Assembly: GCA_033675265.1 (NCBI GenBank)
Contig: JAUJYZ010000964.1
Span: 62,001-126,000 of the forward strand
Length of the DNA stretch: 64,000 nt
DNA from: Actinostola sp. cb2023
Taxonomy: Eukaryota > Cnidaria > Anthozoa > Actiniaria > Actinostolidae
Reading direction: 5' to 3'
Below, piece by piece: positions 11,436 to 21,855 of the stretch; the first letter of the stretch is position 1, and each line of letters opens with the position of its first letter. Below the pieces are notes generated by a model. The model made no database searches and was not told the origin of the DNA. It was given only the letters and a program-made list of their open reading frames with translations. The translations under genes were made by a program, and so were the position numbers.

Positions 11436-13709
11436 ATGGCAGAAACAACCATGGAAGTCAACTTGTGCCCTTCTACTAACATTGGTAAAGCTTCCTGCTC
11501 TGTACACACTGAGAATAATAACAAGAACACTGAGATTGAGGCAGTTGTAAGACTTGATCAGACTTTTACTGCTGTCTGTCCCTTAAATGGAGTCATTCAA
11601 TATACAACAGTCATTCCAGGACCTGAAGAATCCACATTGATACAAGATACTTCATGTATGAAAAGGAAGTACTCAGATACTGGCAATGCTGATTCAGACT
11701 GTGAAAAGAGAACAAGAACAAATAAGCTGTGGTCACAAGAAAATATGAAGAAAGCCATGCATGCTGTAAACAATGGCATGTATCTTAGAGCAGCGGCAAA
11801 GCAGTTTTCTGTACCTCGTTCAACACTAATGTACAAATTATATGGTCAGGCAGACTTTATGGTGAGAAACACGACTGATTCGAAACAGAGCAGTGGTAAT
11901 TCAAGTGATCATGCTATGAATCCAAGGAAACTAATACCAAATGCAGCAACATTTGCTAATAATGATCTCAACATTGATTTACAGCTAATTAAAAACTCTT
12001 TGGCATCAGAGAAGGTTGCTCATAATGATATCTTGAAAAATCCTCTTGTTGAAAAGTGCATCTCAATGAGGAATAGAGAAGAGATATCAAAATCCCTGTC
12101 ATTAAATCAACAAAAAAATGAAGACAGTCCAAATGAATTGAAAGAAAAAAGACTTTTTAAGCAGTGGTCAGATGAAACAATGAGACAAGCGATTGAAGCA
12201 GTAGAAAAAGGCTCTAAAATCAAAGATGCTGCAGTCTTGTATGGTGTGCCTCATTCAACTCTTGGATACAGACTTTTAGCCAGTAATCGAAAGGTAAAAT
12301 CTGTACTGGAATACCATCCATCTACTCATATACACACGGTAGGGACTGACTTGAATAGTGTTAAAGAGTCACCTAGGAAACCAGATATTTTACCTGCACC
12401 AGTTCCTCCAAGATATCCATCAAGACATCCAACTACTAATGTTGCACCTGCTACATCAGATACAAATAATAAAACTAATGACAGTGCAGGAAATGAAAGT
12501 ACAGAAGACAACAATACTAAAAGGAGAAACAGAGGAAAGTTAAAACAGTGGACAGAAGATTCAATGCAAAAAGCCTTAGAAGCTCTTCAGACTGACGCAA
12601 TGTCAGTTTACGCAGCTGCCAAGAAGTACAATGTGCCTCGTTCAACTCTGAAAGCAAAGAAGAAAAGGCAAGACGACATCAACACCAGATTTCTTGGTCC
12701 AGAACCTCATATTAGCTTACAAGATGAATTCCATCTTGTCTGTTATGTCAATGTTTGTGCAAGATTTGGTATTACCAATATGAAAGGTGTTGTTCTGCTT
12801 CTTGCTGCAGAGGTTGCTGAGAAACAAGGCCTGTGGAACATCAAGGAACAAAGCTTGCCATCTGATGAATGGTGGGATGCATTTTGCTGTAGACGAGCCA
12901 GCCATATTAAGAATGTTGATCTCACCACCAAACAAACAATTAGACTGACAAAAGCAAGACTTAGTTTATTTTATGACAAACTTTCTGCTGTAATCAACAG
13001 TAGCCAGTACCACAATTCACCACTTGTCAATTCTCAACTTGACTGCAGAACTTTTACAGTTCAGGAGTTTAAGTTTGATATGGATACAGTGACACAATGG
13101 GCTAATGATGGACACTCTACTGCTAATAATGCAGACAAGTCAGTTTCAACCATCTGTTGTGTGAATGCTGGAGGCAACAGCATCCCACCATTGTTCATAT
13201 ACCATACAGAACACAACTACACAATGCCAGCATCTGGCTTAGTTGGCCCTACTGGTGCCTTGCATGTTGTACATGATGTTAAAGACAAGTCAAGGAACAG
13301 TGACTTTTACTTTAAGTGGTTCAGTGAGATATTTCTAAAGTATGCGCCACACAGTCGTCCACTCATAGTCCTGTTTGATGCAGACACATCATTTATCACC
13401 CCAGAGTTCATCACTATGGCTCACAAGAATCAAATCATTGTACTTTGCTTACCTGCTTTCTCTGCTCATGTCACACAGCCATTGAATACCACAGTCTTAC
13501 CTGCTTTGCAGAAAGGATTTAACTATGCCTCATCTTTGTTCAAGAAAGCTTTTGTCAAAGGTGTGAACTTTGGGAACTTTGCTCGTTGCTTTAAAGTAGC
13601 ATGGAATTCTTCTGTGGATGTGATGACTATTAAATCTGGATTTGCTGAAGCTGGTCTCCATCCACTAGACCGTGCAGTTGTCAATAGTAACAATCTACCA
13701 GCAATGTAG
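11436..13709 (+). CDS. Pogo/Tigger-like transposase ORF with three Pipsqueak HTH units
   Basis: One uninterrupted reading frame of about 757 residues. I start at 11436 because an upstream ATG (11403) precedes a likely acceptor. Three Pipsqueak-type DNA-binding repeats occur at roughly residues 100-135 (AAAKQFSVPRSTL), 240-280 (AAVLYGVPHSTL) and 370-410 (AAKKYNVPRSTL). A CENP-B-like HTH region and a DDE_1 endonuclease domain follow (about 540-740). Family landmarks include AGGNSIPPLFIYH, a second-Asp block LIVLFDADTSFITPEF, and LCLPAFSAHVTQPLN. In active pogo-type enzymes the last block reads QPLD; here the third acidic residue is Asn and the DxH part of the second block is altered. No terminal inverted repeats bracket it. 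An intact ORF with lost catalytic residues suggests a domesticated transposase acting as a DNA-binding protein. An inactive but recent copy is the alternative. Confidence 0.8.
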   Translation: MAETTMEVNLCPSTNIGKASCSVHTENNNKNTEIEAVVRLDQTFTAVCPLNGVIQYTTVIPGPEESTLIQDTSCMKRKYSDTGNADSDCEKRTRTNKLWSQENMKKAMHAVNNGMYLRAAAKQFSVPRSTLMYKLYGQADFMVRNTTDSKQSSGNSSDHAMNPRKLIPNAATFANNDLNIDLQLIKNSLASEKVAHNDILKNPLVEKCISMRNREEISKSLSLNQQKNEDSPNELKEKRLFKQWSDETMRQAIEAVEKGSKIKDAAVLYGVPHSTLGYRLLASNRKVKSVLEYHPSTHIHTVGTDLNSVKESPRKPDILPAPVPPRYPSRHPTTNVAPATSDTNNKTNDSAGNESTEDNNTKRRNRGKLKQWTEDSMQKALEALQTDAMSVYAAAKKYNVPRSTLKAKKKRQDDINTRFLGPEPHISLQDEFHLVCYVNVCARFGITNMKGVVLLLAAEVAEKQGLWNIKEQSLPSDEWWDAFCCRRASHIKNVDLTTKQTIRLTKARLSLFYDKLSAVINSSQYHNSPLVNSQLDCRTFTVQEFKFDMDTVTQWANDGHSTANNADKSVSTICCVNAGGNSIPPLFIYHTEHNYTMPASGLVGPTGALHVVHDVKDKSRNSDFYFKWFSEIFLKYAPHSRPLIVLFDADTSFITPEFITMAHKNQIIVLCLPAFSAHVTQPLNTTVLPALQKGFNYASSLFKKAFVKGVNFGNFARCFKVAWNSSVDVMTIKSGFAEAGLHPLDRAVVNSNNLPAM

Positions 13710-14079
13710 ATAAGACTGGAGCAGTAAATAGTAATATGTGTATTTAATAATCAGTGTCTGGTCTCCATCCCCTAGACCGTGCAGTTGTCAATAGTAACAA
13801 TCTACCAGCAATGTAGATAAGACTGGAGCAGTAAATAGTAATATGTGTATTTAATAATCAATGTCTGGCCTCCATCCCCTAGACCGTGCAGTTGTCAATA
13901 GTAACAATCTACCAGCAATGTAGATAAGACTGGAGCAGTAAATAGTAATATGTGTATTTAATAATCATTGTCTGGTCTCCATCCCCTAGACCGTGCAGTT
14001 GTCAATAGTAACAATCTACCAGCAATGTAGATAAGACTGGAGCAGTAAATAGTAATATGTGTATTTAATAATCAGTGTC
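13651..14079 (+). repeat. 107-bp tandem repeat of the transposase gene's own 3' end, four copies
   Basis: Units begin CTGGTCTCCATCC at 13651, 13758, 13865 and 13972. The first copy is the genuine last 19 codons, stop codon and start of the 3' UTR. The next three repeat that segment almost identically. Confidence 0.95.
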
Positions 14080-14270
14080 TGCACGTTTTATAAATGCTGA
14101 TCTTATAGCATGGAGAGATTATCATCAGGACATTAATCTTTACGCTGTGTTACAAAGATGTATCTAGACAACCAAAAATTATTTTATATCTTGTACCTTA
14201 CCATAATTTATATCTAATTTATGACGCTGCCCGAATGCATTTTTACAGATTTTGTAATTACTACAAAAGT
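14080..14270. other. Spacer, nothing seen
   Basis: AT-rich sequence after the tail repeats and before the long inverted-repeat element. Confidence 0.3.
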
Positions 14271-15592
14271 ATGGAGTGTTATTCCCGCCAATATTCAGTT
14301 TTAGATTTTCTCTGTTTTTTTAAGCTTTTGTGTTTTTTCAACTTTTGTTTTTCAACTTTTGTGTTTTTTCAACTTTGCGGATCAATTTCAACTTTTGTGT
14401 TTTTTCAACTTTTTTGTTTTTTCAACTTTTGTGTTTTTTCAACTTTACGGATCAATTTCAACTTTTGTGTTTTTTCAACATTTGTGTTTTTTCAACTTTG
14501 CGGATCAATTTCAACTTTTGTGTTTTTTCAACTTTTGTGTTTTTTCAACTTTTGTGTTTTTTCAACTTTTGTGTTTTTTTCTCTGACACGTCCAGAGGGC
14601 CTGGTAACTAGCGAAGGCATGAAATTTTAAAATGGCGGACGCTTCTACAGAAGAAATGTTTGAGTTTAATTTGTGCCCTGCGAGCAGAGGTATTTTCCTG
14701 ATCACTTCCTCTTACTCTTAGGAGAGGGTTAGAAAATATCTGCTCGCAGGATAAGTCCAAGGGAGATTTTATTGGACGTGATTCGAGAAATTGAGACTGG
14801 AAACATGGATTCAGAGAACAGCTCGAACTTCTCCTTCACTATCCTATAGCTAGGCTTATGGCTATAGCATTGGAACTTTACTCGATATCAGTGTAAGGAC
14901 CGTAGGGCAACCGACGCCTGCATGAACAACAAAGAGCTCGATAATGTAGTGGTCGAGTTTCGAGTAGCATACTGATATTGAAGATTTTCCCGACAATGAA
15001 TTTAGTCGAATGTAAGAATGGATTTCTGTAAAAAGGACTGCATGTGCAACAATGGAGGACTCTTGATGTGACAGACATGCAATCCATAGGAATGTAGGAT
15101 GTAAGGTTAAGGTCCCCTTTATACATTGTGATAGATGGCAATTAAGCTTTAGCTTATAACTAGTGACGGTGAGGAGAGACATTAGAACTGAATGCTGAAA
15201 TTCGCTGGAAATTTGTACAGGTATAGTAAATAAAGACCACAAGACACTACCACAGTTTCAAGTCTTATTAGAGTATTTACAGGAAAAAATATTTTTACGA
15301 TATTCTCCACAAAACCACAGCTTGGGCCTTCCTGTGATTAAACTCAAACATTTCTTCTGTAGAAGTGTCCGCCATTTTGAAAAATACCAACCTCGTTTTC
15401 ATGCCTTCGCTAGTTTCCAGGCCATCTGGACGTGTCAGAGAAAAAACACAACAGTTGAAAAAACACAAAAGTTGAAATTGACCCGCAAAGTTGAAAAAAC
15501 ACAAAATTTGAAAAACAAAAGTTGAAAAAACACAAAAGTTGAAAAAAAAAAAAAAAATCTAAAACTGAATATTGGCGGGAATAACACTCCAT
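14271..15592. mobile_element. Long-TIR element with internal CAACTTTTGTGTTTTTT repeats
   Basis: It starts ATGGAGTGTTATTCCCGCCA and ends with the complement. Inverted arms reach roughly 400 bp (to about 14673 and from about 15345). The flanks are ACAAAAGT and ACAAAAGC, a probable 8-bp target duplication as in hAT-like elements. Each arm contains a minisatellite of CAACTTTTGTGTTTTTT and CAACTTTGCGGATCAATTT. The two arms hold different copy numbers. ORFs in the array (FFQLCVF-type) are artefacts. No transposase is recognisable in the central 670 bp. Confidence 0.8.
14678..14750. repeat. Hairpin, CCTGCGAGCAGAG arms
   Basis: CCTGCGAGCAGAGGTATTTTC pairs with GAAAATATCTGCTCGCAGG across a loop of about 33 bases. 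A small dispersed palindrome inside the larger element. Confidence 0.65.
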
Positions 15593-16031
15593 ACAAAAGC
15601 TGATATTTAATACGTTTTAAAAATTATTTTCAAGAAGAAAACCATTCCAACAATAAAATGTGTGAGTTGTCAATCAATTCTCTGGTATTCAAAGACAATA
15701 AGCACAAACTCAATCCCCTTCCCTACCCCCAGGGGGCAAATACCCTAGATAAAAGGTGCCGCGATAATGAGGTCGTGATACACAGGGAGCCCAATGGTCG
15801 CTCATAAAAGTTTGGTATATTTCGTCTTGGACATAAAATTTTCTATTGAAAAAAACCAGTATAAAAGTGAACAAAAACCAAAGGAACAGACTTCAGTTCG
15901 AGTGAGTGGACTGTTCCACTGCCGGCTTGGTTTATCGAATTTATAACTGCGTTGTCTGTTGGGCTTCCTGTGTTACGACTACGTAATCTTCGTAAAACGA
16001 TCGGCTAATAAACATATAATCTTCGTAAAGG
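15593..16031. other. Spacer upstream of APIP
   Basis: No ORF. It holds two copies of the recurring CACAGGGAGCCC / GGGCTTCCTGTG motif (about 15781 and 15960) and the sequence AATCTTCGTAAAACGATCGG, which recurs after the hairpin at about 16257. Confidence 0.35.
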
Positions 16032-16236
16032 CACAGGGAGCCCAAGCATAAATTCAGTAAAAAAATAAAATTGGAAATAAAGTATTTTTTCCCCCCTATA
16101 CACCTTTGTTGTCTGTTAACTTAACCTGCCTGGTGTTTTCAGGTTAAGTTAACAGACAACAAAGGTGTATAGGGGGGAAAAAATACTTTATTTCCAATTT
16201 TATTTTTTTACTGAATTTATGCTTGGGCTCCCTGTG
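16032..16236. mobile_element. Near-perfect 100-bp-arm hairpin with a 7-bp duplication
   Basis: It starts CACAGGGAGCCCAAGCATAA and ends with the complement. The arms meet at about 16135 with a loop of only about 10 bases. Flanks GTAAAGG occur on both sides, a likely target-site duplication. It lies about 114 bp upstream of the APIP start codon. Confidence 0.85.
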
Positions 16237-16349
16237 GTAAAGGCTATAAACATTATAATCTTCGTAAAACGATCGGCTATAAACTGATATAATCTTCGTA
16301 CTTTTACCGTACAAACTGTGTCTTGTTTGGTGATTCTTCTTGCATCGTG

Positions 16350-19300
16350 ATGTCATTTACTCATACAGGTTATTCGTTTGAATATCCTAAGGTAAGTTTA
16401 TAGACTTTTATACTGACATCTCGTGAGCATTTAATAGAGTGTCACGTGGTCGTAGCGTTACATGGCTAGTTCATATAAACAACCAAGGCTACTGTACACA
16501 TATTGGAAACATTATACTACAGTTGTACTTGTATGTGGTCACGTATGTATACCAAACAAATGGACTGTGTGGACCTCACAATGTCTTGCAGTTCCCAGTC
16601 CCCCTGATCAGTTACATATAAGTATGGTCTAGCTGTGCCACTTTAAATTCCTAATGAATTATAGGATGCCATTCTAATAGTAATAATAATTTTTTTTTCT
16701 AGGGTGCACTTAAATTGGAGCCCAGCTCTGCTGTGCTCACCCTCACCTTTATTGTATTTTTTTATTATTCTTATGGTGGAAGATTAATAAAATAAAATAT
16801 AAGCTTACATGTAAATAAATAATAAAAATAATAATTACCGTAGTGATGATGATTTAATAATTATATTTCACACATTGTATCAATATCATAGACTCACCCA
16901 AGAAACCTGATCCCAGACCTGTGCCGACAGTTTTATGATTTGGGTTGGGTCACTGGTACTGGTGGTGGCATCACCATCAAATATGGGTAACACATCATTC
17001 AATCTAGACATGTATGTGCTTGTGTAAGCTGACTGCATTTAGACAAGCAGATGGATGGGTGTATAGTACTGTATGTTATACACCTATTTCAAAAATCGTT
17101 GTCGCAGCCGAAGCAACAGTCAACACTCCAAGACTGCTTTTATGTTTTTGCGTAATGGACTTTTTTTTGGGTTAAAAAGGGGGCCGCTCCCCGTCACTTG
17201 ATACCCCTGAGTATCCCCCTGGGGAAGGATTTCGGTAATTTTTCTTGTAATTTATTCATTCAGAGAATATTTTGGTTGCATGCGTTTGTGACATGTTATT
17301 ATGGCAAGCTGAAGTGGTAGCTCAGGTGTTAAACCGAATATTTTGGAAAGTACTAGTACTACAAACATGTTGGTGCGGGTACTATAACCCCGTTGAACAA
17401 GAGCAGGCATCAAGCATTCTCATTAAAAAAATGTGCAACGTACGCTTCCAAACAGTTAATGAGCTGAAAAACTACATTCATGATAACTATTTACAATGAC
17501 CACAACTGAATAAATTAAATACAAGAAAAATTACCGAAATCCTTTGCAGACTTGGAGTGTTGACTGTTGCTTCGGCTGCGACAACGATTTTTGAAATAGG
17601 TATATATTATACTAATTGACAGACACTGTTTATATGTCATACATGTGTGTGTATTCTACCAGTCCATGTAGTACCGCATGTTATATTACCAGTCGGTACT
17701 AGTATACTTAGCTAGTTTTGCTAATATAATTTTGTTTGTTTTAATTTTAGGGATGAAATCTACATTGCACCATCTGGAGTACAGAAAGAAAGAATTCTGG
17801 TACCGTATTTCCTCGATTAAGTGCCCACCCCCAATTAAGCGCCCTCCCTCGATTAAGCGCCCCCTTGCCCTCAACATTTGAAATAAACGTCCCCCCTCGA
17901 TTAAGCGCCCCCTCCCCTCCCCCAAGAAATATGGTACAGTAAGAGATTATAGAATATGGTATACAACTTGCGTTTTATTACAAAGTTACGGCATGTTCCT
18001 ATATGTAGTACCGTGTTGAAGTTATGCTTCCGAGTTCTAATCACGTTTTTATATTAAGCGCCCCCCCTCGATTAAGCGCCCTCCCTCGTTTAAGCGCCCC
18101 CCTTGGCCACAAAATTTGAAATAAGCGACCAGGGTGCTTAATCGAGGTTTAATACGGTATCTGCATAAAACCTTTATTAATTACTAGAAATACTTTGTTT
18201 AAAACTGTGTGTATTTGTATTCAGCCAGAGGATATGTTTGTTTGTGACATCAAAGGGACTGACATCTGCTGCCCGCCTCCATCGTAAGTTCATATGAGTT
18301 TTTATTCATTGAGTGAGTGGTAAATTGTATTTTTATTTTGCAGTAAAAAGTTGAAGAAAAGCCAATGTACTCCACTGTTTATGAGTGCTTACACAATGAG
18401 AGGCGAGTATTTGGCAGCAGTTATCATGTACTTATTTACTAACTTTGTCTCTCTCTAGGTGCTGGTGCCGTCATCCACACACACTCCAAACATGCTGTCA
18501 TGGCAACCTTGCATTATGAACATGAGTTTCGTGTTACCCACCAGGAAATGATCAAAGGAATCAAGAAATGTCAATCAAAAGTTTATTACAAGTAAGTTGT
18601 TAACAACATGTCAGGCATTTATAAATAATGATGATGATGATGATGGTAGTGGTGGAAGTGATGATGATGGTGATGATGGTGGTCGTGGTAGTGATGATGA
18701 TGGTGATGATGATGGTGGTGATGGTGGTGGTGATGATGGTGGTGATGATGGTAGTAATGATGTTGGTGATGATGGTGATGATGATGGTGGTAGTGGTGGA
18801 AGTGATGATGATGGTGATGATGGTGGTCGTGGTAGTGATGATGATGGTGGTGATGATGATGGTGGTGGTGGTGGTGATGATGGTAGTGATGATGGTGGTG
18901 ATGATGGTGGTCGTGGTAGTGATGATGATGGTGGTGATGATGATGGTGGTGGTGGTGGTGATGATGGTAGTAATGATGTTGGTGATGGTGATGATGATGA
19001 TGGTAGTAATGATGTTGGTGATGGTAATGATGGTGGTGATGATGGTGATGGTAGTAATGATGTTGGTGATGTTGGTGGTGGTAGTGATGATGTTGGTGAT
19101 GGTAGTAATGATGTTGGTGATGTTGGTGGTGGTAGTGATGATGTTGTGATGGTAATGATGGTGATGATGATGGTGATGGTAGTAATGATGTTGGTGATGG
19201 TGGTGATGGTAGTAATGATGTTGGTGATGGTAATGATGGTGATGGTGATGGTAGTAATGATGTTGGTGATGGTAGTAATGATGTTGGTGATGGTAATGAT

Positions 19301-21650
19301 GGTGGTGATGATGGTAGTAATGTTGGTGATGGCGATGATGGTGATGATGGTGGTGGTAGTAATGATGTTGGTGGTGGTAGTGATGATATTGGTGATGATG
19401 TTGGTGATGGTGATGATGTTGGTGATGGTAATGATGGTGGCGATGCATGTTGGTGATGGTAATGATGGTGATGATGGTAGTAATGATGTTGGTGATGATG
19501 GTAGTAATGATGTTGGTGATGATGGTAATGATGGTGGTGGTATTTAATGATGTTGGTGGTGGTAGTGATGATATTGGTGATGATGTTGGTGATGATTATT
19601 ATTATTATTATTATTATTATGATGATGATGGTGGTGGTAGTAACGATGTTGGTGATGATGGTAGTAATGATGTTGGTGATGATGGTAATGATGGTGGTGG
19701 TATTAATGATGTTGGTGGTGGTAGTGATGATATTGGTGATGATGTTGGTGATGGTGATGATGGTGGTGGTAGTAATGATGTTGGTGGTGGTAGTGATGAT
19801 ATTGGTGATGGTGATGGTGATGATGGTGGTGGTAGTAATGATGTTGGTGATGGTAATGATGGTGGTGGTGATGATGGCCGTGATGGTAATGATGGTGGTG
19901 ATGCATGATGTTGGTAATAATGGTGATGGTGATGGTAGTAATGATGTTGGTGATGATATTGATGATGATGATGATGGTAGTGATGGTAATGATGATGGTA
20001 ATGATGGTGGTGATGATGGCGATGGTAGTAATGATGTTGGTGATGGTGATGATATCGATGATGATGATGGTAATGATGATGGTAATGATGATGGTAATGA
20101 TGATGATGATGATGATGATGGTGGTGTCATGTGCTACCCATTTTCATTCAGGTTTTATGAGGATCTTGTTGTACCCATAATTGAAAACACTCCAGAGGAA
20201 CAAGATTTAAATGTAAGTCATCGAGGTATTTTATTTGCTTGTTGTGAGATATGATTTCCATATGTCACCTGATGCAGGAATCATTGGTGGAAGCACTGAA
20301 CGCTTACCCAGAAACAAGTGCAATTCTTGTACGAAGACATGGTGTCTATGTATGGGGTGAAACATGGGAGAAAGCTAAAACCATGTAAGTTACACTAGAA
20401 TGACTGAACGAACATACAAATGAATGAATGGATAGACAATTGAATGAATGGATGGATGATTGGACAGACAATTGAATGGATGGATGAATGAATGGATAGA
20501 CAATTGAATGGATGGATGAATGAATGAATGGATAGACAATTGAATGAATGGATGGATGAATGGACAGACAATTGAATGGATGGATGAATGGATAGACAAT
20601 TGAATGAATGGATGGATGATTGGACGAATGATTGAATGAACGGATGGAGGAATGGATGGATGAATAAATGAACGGATAATTGAATGGATGGATGATTGAT
20701 TGGAGGAATGGATGGATGGAGGAATGAATGAATGAGTGAACAAATGAATAAATGAACAAACGAATTAATCAATCAATCAATCAATTGATCATAATCATCT
20801 TTCAAAATCTCCACCATCATGATCGTTACACTTGAATGAATGAATATTGTTCACTATCATCATCACTGTTATTATCATCACCATCACCATCACCACCATG
20901 ATCATCATCATCATCACCGTTATCATCACCATCACCACCATGATCATCATCATCACCGTTATCGTCACCATCACCATCACCACCATGATATCATCGTTAT
21001 CGTCACCATCACCATCACCACCATGATCATCATCATCACCGTTATCGTCACCATCACCATCACCACCATGATCATCATCATCATCACCGTTATCGTCACC
21101 ATCACCATCACCACCATGATCATCATCATCATCACCGTTATCGTCACCATCACCATCACCACCATGATCATCATCATCACCGTTATCGTCACCATCACCA
21201 TCACCACCATGATCATCATCATCACCGTTATCGTCACCATCACCACCATGATCATCATCATCACCGTTATCGTCACCATCACCACCATGATCATCATCAT
21301 CATCGTTATCGTCACCATCACCATCACCACCATGATCATCATCATCATCACCGTTATCGTCACCATCATCATCGCTGTTATTATCATCACCATCACCACC
21401 GTTATCGTCACCATCACCATCACCACCATGATCATCATCATCATCACCGTTATCGTCACCATCATTTTCACGTGTAACCATTTCTTTCATCAGGTGTGAA
21501 TGTTACGATTATTTATTCGACATCGCAATACAAATGAAACTACTTGGTATTGACCCTGCAACCAAACCCAAGAACTGTCATCCAAAATGCTGCAATGACT
21601 TAGGCCTCGTCTCCCTTATAAGGAGCCTAAGAGTAGGGGATGGAAACTAA
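16350..21650 (+). CDS. APIP: Methylthioribulose-1-phosphate dehydratase (APIP/MtnB), nine exons
   Basis: Exons: 16350-16391, 16892-16986, 17751-17799, 18225-18283, 18344-18402, 18459-18591, 20152-20212, 20278-20384, 21494-21650. These give 253 residues in continuous phase (human 242). The enzyme dehydrates methylthioribulose-1-phosphate in methionine salvage, in the cytosol. Class II aldolase-fold landmarks are present. [20 protein letters not shown] opens the domain. IHTHSK carries two zinc histidines, [12 protein letters not shown] the catalytic Glu region, and [12 protein letters not shown] the third zinc His. The C-terminus [15 protein letters not shown] and beyond is lineage-specific. 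The intron after exon 5 begins GCGAGT, so it is a GC-AG intron. Introns 6 and 8 are filled with opposed microsatellite arrays. Upstream lie a hairpin element and short introns. Gene identity is very secure. Confidence 0.95.
17093..17600. mobile_element. Inverted-repeat element in APIP intron 2
   Basis: The outer arms (CCTATTTCAAAAATCGTTGT and complement) are about 55 bp. An inner pair GGATTTCGGTAATTTTTCTT / complement lies at 17227-17263 and 17506-17544. Between the left arms is a 50-bp stretch (about 17160-17226) related to the element at 51050-51570, apparently a nested fragment. An ORF at 17272-17499 ends in [17 protein letters not shown], which faintly resembles a transposase C-terminus. 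That is speculative. Confidence 0.65.
17801..18159. mobile_element. TIR element with TCGATTAAGCGCCCC repeats (APIP intron 3)
   Basis: The ends TACCGTATTTCCTCGATTAA and CTTAATCGAGGTTTAATACG (GTA) are inverted. Inside, CCTCGATTAAGCGCCCC is repeated several times near both ends. It starts 2 bp after the exon 3 end, so the exon 3 donor GTACCG overlaps the element's first bases. Confidence 0.7.
18628..20140 (+). repeat. (GATGGT/GATGTTGGT)n array filling APIP intron 6
   Basis: About 1.5 kb of GATGATGGTGGTGATGG-type repeats with larger GGTAGTAATGATGTTGGTG units. It starts some 35 bp after the exon 6 donor and ends about 12 bp before the acceptor region of exon 7. All long ORFs across it (poly-Asp/Gly, poly-Met/Val, poly-His) are low-complexity artefacts. 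Confidence 0.97.
20400..20775 (+). repeat. GAATGGATGGAT minisatellite in APIP intron 8
   Basis: Units such as GGATAGACAATTGAATGAAT and GGATGGATGAATG, starting about 15 bp after the exon 8 donor. Confidence 0.95.
20865..21475 (+). repeat. (ACCATC/ATCATC)n array in APIP intron 8
   Basis: Units of about 36-45 bp built from CACCATCACCACCATGATCA and TCATCACCGTTATCGTC. On the transcribed strand it is complementary in character to the GATGGT array in intron 6. It ends about 20 bp before the exon 9 acceptor. Confidence 0.96.
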
Positions 21651-21845
21651 AATGAATGCTTCGGTTCGTTACTCAGAGGTGTTTCATTGCTCGCCTCACG
21701 AGTCACAGAATAAGTCAAAACAATAACAGTTGTCGCATGGCCCTCACTGAACTGCAGTTGACGCGCTGTGATTAATTGGAGGAAGCAGGATTTTATACTG
21801 AATGCTGATTGGTTCAAATGTCTTTTATTGAAATAGCTTGATTAT
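21651..21845. other. APIP 3' flank
   Basis: Presumed 3' UTR of APIP. No clear poly(A) signal is visible in this stretch. The first AATAAA lies further on, in the 85-bp repeat (CTTAATAAAGG). Confidence 0.35.
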
Positions 21846-21855
21846 TTAGTGTCGA

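Noticed and set aside
14235..14630. ORFs of repeated FFQLCVFSTF
   Set aside because: Translations of the CAACTTTTGTGTTTTTT repeat in a mobile element arm.
17272..17499. Transposase gene in APIP intron 2
   Set aside because: Only 75 codons with a faint C-terminal resemblance; noted in the element entry but not called as a gene.
18600..20250. Very long ORFs of poly-Asp/Gly, poly-Met/Val and poly-His
   Set aside because: They translate the GATGGT microsatellite of APIP intron 6 in every frame; splice sites and homology place it in an intron.
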